The translations under genes were made by a program, and so were the position numbers. A stretch of DNA of 5,877 nt from an uncultured Clostridia bacterium (GTDB lineage: Bacteria > Bacillota > Clostridia > Christensenellales > CAG-138), in NCBI GenBank assembly GCA_937915925.1, contig CALGGM010000120.1, forward strand, positions 1 through 5,877, given 5' to 3'. This document shows positions 1-5,056 of this stretch, in pieces. Positions within the stretch are counted from its first letter, which is position 1. Every line of letters begins with the position of its first letter. A model generated the notes under the pieces. That model did not search any database. It was given only the letters and a program-made list of their open reading frames with translations, and was not told where the DNA came from.

Positions 1-523
1 GCCCTGTAAAAAACAGGACGAGCCCTACGGCGATGGCGATCATAAACGGCGCGGTGATCACCTTTTTCACCTTTAGCCCCGTTTTTTTGCCGGTCAGCAG
101 AGAAACACCGTAAGACCATTGCAAAAGATTGAGAAAAGCTATGAACGGCGCAACGTAAAAGACGGCTGTGTCGTCAAGCATTGCAGTGATCAGAGGGATC
201 CCGAAAAAACCGGGATTGGAGAACGCCGCGCCGAAGGATGCGATGGTGTCTTTCTTAAAGCAAAGCCGTGAGATCAAAACGCAAATACCGAGAATGACCG
301 CAGCCGCCGCCATACTGATGAGCAGTCCTATCATTCTCTCGGTCGTCCGACCCACCAGAAATCCCTTGATAATGACGGCGGGCAGTGAAATATAGATCAG
401 CAGATTACCGACCGTTTTACTGCCCTCGTTCGATATCTTCCCGGCTCGATAGGCGATAAATCCAACGGCGGCAAGCAGAAACATGATCAAAACTTGCCGC
501 AAAAGGATCAAAGTCGTTTCCAT
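1..523 (-). CDS. AEC family transporter (auxin efflux carrier / malate permease type), 3'-truncated by window edge
   Basis: Only the first 174 codons are in the window; the family is usually about 300-320 residues, so about half is missing to the left. The start is the ATG at 523, with GGAGG at 531-535 seven bases upstream. The protein is strongly hydrophobic, with helices near residues 5-25, 37-55, 64-85, 120-143 and 156-173. Two stretches are typical of AEC carriers: YISLPAVIIKGF (44-55) and FSNPGFFGIP (101-110), the latter at the conserved Asn/Pro-Gly-Ile-Pro region of the carrier core. Known members move small organic anions such as malate, or auxin in plants, across the cytoplasmic membrane. 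The substrate here cannot be read from sequence. It lies 75 bases beyond the DUF1275 gene on the same strand, with a hairpin terminator between and no obvious promoter of its own after the hairpin. It may depend on readthrough. Confidence 0.86.
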   Translation of the reverse strand, partial: METTLILLRQVLIMFLLAAVGFIAYRAGKISNEGSKTVGNLLIYISLPAVIIKGFLVGRTTERMIGLLISMAAAAVILGICVLISRLCFKKDTIASFGAAFSNPGFFGIPLITAMLDDTAVFYVAPFIAFLNLLQWSYGVSLLTGKKTGLKVKKVITAPFMIAIAVGLVLFFTG

Positions 524-550
524 TGATATTCCTCCGGGTTTACAATTTTT

Positions 551-592
551 GAAAAGAGTGCGCTTCAGGCATTAAAGTTTCCCGAAGCGCAC
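551..592 (-). terminator. Hairpin terminator after the DUF1275 gene
   Basis: A perfect 9-base-pair stem pairs GTGCGCTTC (558-566) with GAAGCGCAC (584-592) around a 17-base loop. On the minus strand it is followed by TCTTTTC, a short and imperfect U-run. It begins seven bases past the stop codon of the DUF1275 gene, as expected for a Rho-independent terminator of the leftward operon. The interrupted U-run and the AEC gene only 28 bases past the stem leave room for partial readthrough. Confidence 0.72.
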
Positions 593-598
593 AGTGAT

Positions 599-1309
599 TT
601 ATGATTCGTCGCTCTTTGGTTCAGGAACGGTCAGGAGAACGATCATACAGAAAAGCGGCAAAAGCAGGAGCAGGTTATAGCCGTACAACTTCATAAATCC
701 TTCTTCAAACGTCGGCAGAAGACGCAGATAAACGTATCCGATCCCAACGCCGAGAATAAAGAAGACAAAGATCAAAAGATATACGAGAATACCGAAATTG
801 TGCTTTTTGTCCTTAGTGGTGATCCGCTTGTAGATGCCCGTTACAAACCGGTTGATATCCGCTGTCATAGTCGTTGCGGAAAAGGGATAGTTCCCAAACC
901 GGATAAACGAATGCACCAAAAACGCTCCCTCGAATCCGAGCAGGACGGAGGCGACCATCTTCAGCGGTGACAGCACCCCCGGTGCGCTGTCGTTCGGCAC
1001 GACGGCGGCACAAAACAGGATAGCCATGCTGATAATCAGAAGCCCCTTGTTGCCTGTATCTTTCCGATGATGCTCATAGACATTGGCAAGAAATATCCCG
1101 ACGGCAAACGCCAGCACAATAAAGAACGTGGCGAGAAACATCGCGATATCGCCGTCTATCAGGTTGGTGACCAGCTTGATGACATTTCCCGTGTGCAGCA
1201 TCGCGTAGATGTTGAAGTTAAAGAGGCAGTAAACATCAAAAATGCCGCCGATAAAGGACAGGACGATCGCGATGAACGCCTCGTAATAAAGCAGGCGTTT
1301 CTTGTCCAT
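599..1309 (-). CDS. YoaK/DUF1275 family integral membrane protein
   Basis: This is a 236-residue, very hydrophobic protein with about six predicted membrane helices (near residues 10-30, 55-77, 88-104, 112-134, 171-193 and 211-228). The N-terminal block carries the pattern I recognise from the YoaK/DUF1275 family: a GG-x-x-D turn at 21-25 followed by HTGN at 39-42. The family has no settled biochemical function. Length is normal for the family. The ATG at 1309 has only a weak Shine-Dalgarno (GGGGTG, four bases upstream), unlike the GGAGG of most other genes here. It lies 14 bases after the esterase stop, so translation may be coupled to the esterase. It is the last gene before the terminator at 551-592. 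Family assignment is fairly secure; role in this operon is unknown. Confidence 0.82.
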   Translation of the reverse strand: MDKKRLLYYEAFIAIVLSFIGGIFDVYCLFNFNIYAMLHTGNVIKLVTNLIDGDIAMFLATFFIVLAFAVGIFLANVYEHHRKDTGNKGLLIISMAILFCAAVVPNDSAPGVLSPLKMVASVLLGFEGAFLVHSFIRFGNYPFSATTMTADINRFVTGIYKRITTKDKKHNFGILVYLLIFVFFILGVGIGYVYLRLLPTFEEGFMKLYGYNLLLLLPLFCMIVLLTVPEPKSDES

Positions 1310-1323
1310 CTCGCACCCCGCGT

Positions 1324-2793
1324 TTACAGTCTGAGCGTCTGCGTTCCGATATTCGGATCGGTGTGCTCGATCTCAGCAACGTGGCTTTCCACGTCGATAA
1401 ACATCGCCAGGCGGGTCTCCTTCTCGTATTTCGGCCATTCCGGCAGTTCCGGCACGTTCGGGTTCTGCGTCTTGATAAAAGCGTTCCACATCGCTGCCGT
1501 CTGCCGATAAACCACGTCGTAATTCGGGTAACTCGTGACGGTCGGATCCATTACTGCGGTGCAGCCGGTGGCGATCCCCGAACAAAGGGTGTGTCCGGCG
1601 CCCTTGCCGCCGCAGTCCCAGTCAAAACGGTAAAGATACATAGCGTTGCCTTTATCCGCCTCGGCAAACGCGTCGAACATATCGATGCAGGGGAAACCGT
1701 AGAAGTAGCGGGAAATGATGGCAACAAGCCGATTCATATCTCCAGCGATATGATGCTTTTCCAGCACCGCCAGAATATACGGCGTGTTCCTGCCGAAGAA
1801 ACCGGCGACGTCGTCGATGCTCTTCATCGGATAATACGCCATCAGACTGGAATATTCGTCGCGGTTGTAGCCTCCGAAGACGGTGACGTAGTTCGCCTTA
1901 CCGGAGCGGATGATCTGAAGCGCGTCGTCGCCGTCAAAATTGACGCCGTCGAACACCGGCCCGAGGTTTTGCAGCGACGGGCCTGCAAACAGGACGCCCT
2001 GGCACTCCATCAATTTTTCCCACGGCGCGTCAAGGAGTTTTTCCTTGGCGTTTTCCTTTGTCAGATCGTAGGCGACGGCGTATTTCTCCGCGATCTCCTG
2101 CGCAGTGTGCAGATCCCGGATCGCGCTGGTCGCGCCGCTGTCCAGCATAACGGCGCTGAACAGCCCCTTTGCTTTGCTCGCGCAGAGCAGCGCGCTCGCC
2201 ATCTTCGCTCCGGCGGACTGCCCGGCAACGGTGACTTTTTCGGGGTCTCCGCCGAACCTCTCGATGTTTTTATGCACCCATTCCAGCGCCTTGATGACGT
2301 CGAGCATGCCGGAGTTGCCGGATTGGATGTATTCCTCTCCGAGATAGCGATCGAGCTGTAAAAAACCGAGTACGCCGAGACGGTAACTTGCCGTTACGAG
2401 AACGCAGTCCAAAGCCGTAGTCCCCGCCGGATCGGAATTGAGCGAATGATCGCCCGTCTGAAAAGCACCGCCGTGGATGTTGAACAGTACCGGGCGCTTC
2501 TTGCCGTCCGGACATGGCGTGTAAACGTTCAGATAGAGACAATCCTCCGAGCAGGGGGTACCCGAGCCTCCGCCCACAACGCCTCCGATCGCATTGACCG
2601 GCCGCGGTTCGATGGGACCGTAAGTATCGCATACACGGATGCCCTCCCAGCCCTCCGGGTCAACGGGCGGCTTGAAACGCAGTTCACCCACAGGAGGCTT
2701 TGCAAAGGGGATCCCTTTGAAGGCAATATACCCGTTTTCTTCAACACCCTGTACCGCGCCGTAGATCGTTGGTGCAACGTATTTGTCAGGCAT
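1324..2793 (-). CDS. Type B carboxylesterase (alpha/beta hydrolase, PnbA-like)
   Basis: A complete 489-residue enzyme of normal length for carboxylesterase family B, which hydrolyses esters of small alcohols and acids. No signal peptide is visible, so it is probably cytoplasmic. In order: FKGIPFAKPPVGELRF (25-40), the family N-terminal block; EDCLYLNVYTP (83-93), the type B signature; HGGAF (107-111), the oxyanion hole; GQSAG (191-195), nucleophile Ser193; GYNRDEY (308-314), putative acid Glu313; GAGH (398-401), putative base His401; and a C-terminal W-N-A-F-x-K-T-x-x-P-N block (436-446). The segment after His401 (HTLCSGIATGC) differs from the usual His-Gly-x-Glu-x-Pro-Tyr, so the acyl pocket may be unusual. 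The ATG at 2793 is preceded by AAAGGAAAGGA, whose upstream copy overlaps the stop codon of the ferritin-like gene, suggesting translational coupling. Substrate unknown. Confidence 0.93.
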   Translation of the reverse strand: MPDKYVAPTIYGAVQGVEENGYIAFKGIPFAKPPVGELRFKPPVDPEGWEGIRVCDTYGPIEPRPVNAIGGVVGGGSGTPCSEDCLYLNVYTPCPDGKKRPVLFNIHGGAFQTGDHSLNSDPAGTTALDCVLVTASYRLGVLGFLQLDRYLGEEYIQSGNSGMLDVIKALEWVHKNIERFGGDPEKVTVAGQSAGAKMASALLCASKAKGLFSAVMLDSGATSAIRDLHTAQEIAEKYAVAYDLTKENAKEKLLDAPWEKLMECQGVLFAGPSLQNLGPVFDGVNFDGDDALQIIRSGKANYVTVFGGYNRDEYSSLMAYYPMKSIDDVAGFFGRNTPYILAVLEKHHIAGDMNRLVAIISRYFYGFPCIDMFDAFAEADKGNAMYLYRFDWDCGGKGAGHTLCSGIATGCTAVMDPTVTSYPNYDVVYRQTAAMWNAFIKTQNPNVPELPEWPKYEKETRLAMFIDVESHVAEIEHTDPNIGTQTLRL

Positions 2794-2807
2794 ATGGATC
2801 CTTTCCT

Positions 2808-3266
2808 TTACAGTTGATTTACGAGCCAGTTCTGTTTGCCAATCATCTCCATCAGTTCAAGCTGCTGTTCTCCCCAGTGGAGATCCTCCTCTTCGTCCTT
2901 GTAATATGCGACGAGAATCTCAAAAGTTACGGGATCCTTGACGGACGCCTCGATCAGCTTGGCAAGTCCCGCTAAACCCGCTTTAGAAACCTCAAGGTCA
3001 TATTTGACCCATTCGACCGGATCGGCATAGACCGGAGCGGCGGCTTTCGCCTCGTTTTTCACCTCGCCGCCAAGATCGAGGATGCGGTCGATGCACTGAT
3101 CGACGTACCCTCTTTCTTCCGACGCGTGCTCCGCGTATTTGTCCGCAAGCTTTGTAAATCCTTTGCCGGCAAATATTTTTGACTGTATCACGTGTCCGTC
3201 CGCCTGCTGAGAAAGTCCCGTAACGATCCCCTGTAACCCGGCTATGATCATTTCTTTGTTATCCAT
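2808..3266 (-). CDS. Bacterioferritin-like (ferritin superfamily) protein with depleted metal-ligand set
   Basis: The start is the ATG at 3266, with GGAGG at 3275-3279 eight bases upstream; an in-frame TTG at 3287 would place the Shine-Dalgarno inside the gene. The 152-residue protein aligns almost without gaps, by eye, to E. coli bacterioferritin. Matching blocks are the DRIL-D-LGG region (60-67), YDLEVSKAG against SDLALELDG (89-97), KDEEEDLHW against RDEEGHIDW (123-131), and a C-terminal M-x-x-x-G-x-Q-N (near 139-146). It should fold as a four-helix bundle. Against the E. coli ferroxidase ligands I see Glu18 as Leu, Glu51 kept, His54 as Tyr, Glu94 as Ser, Glu127 kept and His130 as Asp. The haem Met52 is Arg. 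Classic iron storage is therefore doubtful. It sits between the acidic repeat gene (21 bases) and the esterase (14 bases). Confidence 0.8.
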   Translation of the reverse strand: MDNKEMIIAGLQGIVTGLSQQADGHVIQSKIFAGKGFTKLADKYAEHASEERGYVDQCIDRILDLGGEVKNEAKAAAPVYADPVEWVKYDLEVSKAGLAGLAKLIEASVKDPVTFEILVAYYKDEEEDLHWGEQQLELMEMIGKQNWLVNQL

Positions 3267-3287
3267 CGTGATTTCCTCCAAATACAA

Positions 3288-3740
3288 TTATTCGGTTTTC
3301 TTGTTTTCTTTCGCCTTTGCGTATTCTTCTTCCGCACGGGCTTCAAATTCCTCAAACGCCGAGATGATTTGATCGGCGATCAATTCGCCGGCGAGAATGC
3401 GCGCAAAGATCGCTTCGCCCAGCTCGATAAATCTCTCCTCAACGGCTCTGCCGAAATATGCCGCGATCGGCATGTCGTCACCGTCGTCATAAAACTCGAC
3501 GGTATCGATAATGCCGTTGCCGTCCGCGTCGCCGACGTAAAGGTTGAAGTCGCCGTTTCCGGTGGCGTCTACGGCGATCATGTCGATATCACCGTCGCGG
3601 TTATTGTCGATCAGCGCGATGTCCGCCACTTTATCGCCGTCCAGGTCGATCAGCAGCTCGTGGAGCATGGAACGCACCAGCATCGGGCGAAGCTCCTTGT
3701 CGGATTTCATAGCGCTTTTGAGTTGTCTTAAGTTTCCCAT
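3288..3740 (-). CDS. Acidic protein with four tandem 13-residue DxDxDG calcium-loop-like repeats; function unknown
   Basis: The start is the ATG at 3740, with GGAGG at 3748-3752 seven bases upstream; longer in-frame starts would run into the DUF308 gene. The 150-residue product has no signal peptide or membrane helix, so it is probably cytoplasmic. After a short basic helix (1-30) come four loops beginning exactly 13 residues apart at Asp32, Asp45, Asp58 and Asp71: DLDGDKVAD, DNNRDGDID, DATGNGDFN and DADGNGIID. A degenerate fifth turn, YDDGDD, is at 84-89. Asp/Asn at positions 1, 3, 5 and 9 resembles the Ca2+ loops of dockerin, EF-hand and FG-GAP/VCBS repeats. Each loop is followed by a short hydrophobic strand, suggesting a stacked beta structure. 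The tail (about 90-150) looks like a charged helix rich in Glu, Ala and Lys. I do not recognise the protein as a named family. Calcium or other metal binding is inferred. Confidence 0.8.
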   Translation of the reverse strand: MGNLRQLKSAMKSDKELRPMLVRSMLHELLIDLDGDKVADIALIDNNRDGDIDMIAVDATGNGDFNLYVGDADGNGIIDTVEFYDDGDDMPIAAYFGRAVEERFIELGEAIFARILAGELIADQIISAFEEFEARAEEEYAKAKENKKTE

Positions 3741-3759
3741 TGTTATTCCTCCAATTATT

Positions 3760-4329
3760 TTATTTATTCTGTTGTTTTTTAGCCGTTGGGGTGGTCGCCA
3801 GAGTGATGAGGTTTGCGCCCGCAACGATGACGCCGAGTCCGATCAGGATGCCCATGGACGTGATGACGATACCGGGATGGATGAAGCACATCAAGGAAGC
3901 GGCGACAAGAAGAATGCCCATGATCAGTCCTACCCACCAATGCTTGCCGAGGTAGCGGGTATCGAGCACCTTATGAAATTTGCGCACTCTGAAGGCGCGG
4001 ATGATCGTGATGATCGCCTGGACCATGATCCAGCACGCTGCCATATAGGCTATGAACATATCCATATAAAGCTGTGTCGCAACGTCTGCGATAAGTATTA
4101 CGCCAAATACTGCAGAAAGAATACCGCCGGCGAGAAGCCACCCGTCCGCCTGCCCGTTTTTCTTCAATTGGAACCAGGCGTGGATGCGCCCCACCGCGTC
4201 AACGATCATGCTGACGCCGACGATATAACCGATTGCAAGTCCCGTAATATCAGGGTTGAGGATACAGTAGATACCCGATGCAATCATGAGGATACCGAGG
4301 ATCACGCTTAAAACCTTCATGAACTTCAT
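3760..4329 (-). CDS. DUF308 / HdeD-like integral membrane protein
   Basis: A 189-residue protein with six predicted membrane helices in three pairs (near residues 6-24, 29-48, 64-82, 88-112, 131-150 and 153-178). This is the repeated architecture of the HdeD/DUF308 family. Typical features are the small-residue-rich first helix ending in a Pro-containing turn (LNPDITGLA, 24-32) and the analogous IHPGIVITSMG (150-160) in the third pair. E. coli HdeD is linked to acid resistance; the molecular activity of the family is not known. The loop between helices 4 and 5 and the C-terminus are basic, suggesting they face the cytoplasm. The ATG at 4329 has GGAGG at 4339-4343 nine bases upstream. It is the first gene of the leftward operon, directly behind the promoter at 4409-4438, and is separated from the repeat-protein gene by 19 bases. 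Confidence 0.85.
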   Translation of the reverse strand: MKFMKVLSVILGILMIASGIYCILNPDITGLAIGYIVGVSMIVDAVGRIHAWFQLKKNGQADGWLLAGGILSAVFGVILIADVATQLYMDMFIAYMAACWIMVQAIITIIRAFRVRKFHKVLDTRYLGKHWWVGLIMGILLVAASLMCFIHPGIVITSMGILIGLGVIVAGANLITLATTPTAKKQQNK

Positions 4330-4363
4330 TTTTTAAAACCTCCAAAAATTTTCATTTGACCTC

Positions 4364-4392
4364 TTGACAATCAGATGTTTCGGTGATACATT
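4364..4392 (+). promoter_or_regulatory. Predicted sigma-A promoter for tetR-nitroreductase
   Basis: A perfect -35 TTGACA (4364-4369), a 17-base spacer and a weaker -10 TACATT (4387-4392, four of six matches) with an extended-10 TG at 4384-4385. The predicted start is near 4399, leaving a leader of about 100 bases before tetR. The putative operator (4390-4406) overlaps the -10 and the start point. Confidence 0.6.
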
Positions 4393-4406
4393 TGTTACGT
4401 CATAAC
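4390..4406. promoter_or_regulatory. Putative TetR operator 1, shared by both divergent promoters
   Basis: This site holds ATTTGTTACGTC (4390-4401), found again exactly at 4473-4484, and the inverted repeat GTTA-CGTCA-TAAC (4394-4406). The dyad centre (4400) falls between the predicted start points of the leftward (near 4402) and rightward (near 4399) transcripts. A bound repressor would therefore block both. Assignment to the adjacent TetR protein is inferred from position. Confidence 0.55.
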
Positions 4407-4408
4407 GC

Positions 4409-4438
4409 AGTATATCATATTTGGCTCCGTCATGTCAA
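4409..4438 (-). promoter_or_regulatory. Predicted strong sigma-A promoter for the leftward five-gene operon
   Basis: On the minus strand there is a perfect -35 TTGACA (4438-4433), an 18-base spacer and -10 TATACT (4414-4409, five of six matches). It is preceded by an extended-10 TGA. The predicted start is near 4402, about 72 bases before the DUF308 start codon, and lies inside putative operator 1. Confidence 0.68.
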
Positions 4439-4472
4439 TAGCCCGGCTGTCGGAGTAAACAAACAAGGAATT

Positions 4473-4484
4473 ATTTGTTACGTC
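4473..4484. promoter_or_regulatory. Putative TetR operator 2 / second copy of the 12-base repeat
   Basis: This is an exact copy of ATTTGTTACGTC from 4390-4401, in the same orientation and 83 bases downstream. It ends four bases before the AAAGGA ribosome-binding site of tetR (4489-4494) and lies in the tetR leader. Unlike copy 1 it lacks the TAAC right arm (GTTACGTCGAGAA). It could be a weaker site used for autoregulation or as a transcription roadblock. Confidence 0.45.
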
Positions 4485-4498
4485 GAGAAAGGAACAAA

Positions 4499-5056
4499 AT
4501 GCAAACGGAACTTGAAAAGAAGGAAATCCTTCGTCTTTCCAATGAGGAATCGAACAAAATTACACGGGAATGTCTGCGGATCGCTATGTTCAAGCTGATG
4601 GGCAGCGAGGATTTTGAAAAAATCACGGTCACGGAGATCGCCAAACGCGCGGGGGTGTCGAGGCTCGCTTTTTATCGGAATTATGAGTCAAAGGAAGCGC
4701 TGGTTTCAGACCTGTGCAGCAGTTTGTATACCGAGCTTTCCGCATCGCTTCGGGGCGACCGCTTCCAGACGAACCGTAAACAGTGGTATGTTGACTTTTT
4801 CCGGACGATCAAAGAAAACAGCGATTATTTCGCCGTTTATTTGAAGGCAAACCTCAAGTTGGACGACGGCGTCATTTTAGAGTCCGTATATCCTTCCGCG
4901 ACCGTCGAGGAGCATTACGCGAAAGTCGCGCGTGAAGGCGCGTTCTTATCCATTCTGACCGACTGGTTCAATTCCGGAATGAGGGAAAGCGCTGAAAAGA
5001 TGGGCGAAATCTTTGCAAAAGTGATGGGAAACGAGGTGAAGACCGATGACGTTTGA
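4499..5056 (+). CDS. TetR/AcrR family transcriptional regulator
   Basis: A 185-residue DNA-binding regulator of normal family length. The ATG at 4499 is favoured over an in-frame TTG at 4475 because AAAGGA (4489-4494) sits just upstream. The N-terminal TetR helix-turn-helix is clear: KITVTEIAKRAGVS (41-54) then RLAFYRNYESKEALV (55-69), which includes the hallmark FYRxYxSKE recognition-helix end. The C-terminal part (about 80-180) is helical and divergent. It should bind an unidentified ligand and dimerise. It is divergent from the DUF308-led operon and followed by an overlapping nitroreductase gene, so it most likely represses both. The putative operators at 4390-4406 and 4473-4484 suggest autoregulation. 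Whether it is repressor or activator is inferred from the operator covering start points. Confidence 0.92.
   Translation: MQTELEKKEILRLSNEESNKITRECLRIAMFKLMGSEDFEKITVTEIAKRAGVSRLAFYRNYESKEALVSDLCSSLYTELSASLRGDRFQTNRKQWYVDFFRTIKENSDYFAVYLKANLKLDDGVILESVYPSATVEEHYAKVAREGAFLSILTDWFNSGMRESAEKMGEIFAKVMGNEVKTDDV

Noticed and set aside
168..395. A 75-codon open frame on the plus strand
   Set aside because: It is antisense to the AEC transporter and has no ribosome-binding site or recognisable product.
1363..2361. A 332-codon open frame on the plus strand
   Set aside because: It lies wholly antisense to the esterase gene, whose motifs are unmistakable. Its translation is Arg/His/Val-rich with no recognisable domain, as expected for a shadow frame.
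3267..3287. Longer N-terminus for the ferritin-like protein from a TTG at 3287
   Set aside because: The seven extra residues would be encoded by the GGAGG ribosome-binding site itself; the ATG at 3266 is correctly spaced from that site.
3544..4311. A 255-codon open frame on the plus strand
   Set aside because: It is antisense to the repeat-protein and DUF308 genes, and the Asp/His-rich translation has no family features.
4425..4455. Possible leader hairpin CTCCG/CGGAG in the tetR 5' region
   Set aside because: It has only five base pairs around a long loop, no U-run, and overlaps the leftward -35 region. It is too weak to call an attenuator or riboswitch.
4475..4498. Longer N-terminus for TetR from a TTG at 4475
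   Set aside because: This would overlap the AAAGGA ribosome-binding site and the repeat copy at 4473-4484; the ATG at 4499 has proper spacing.
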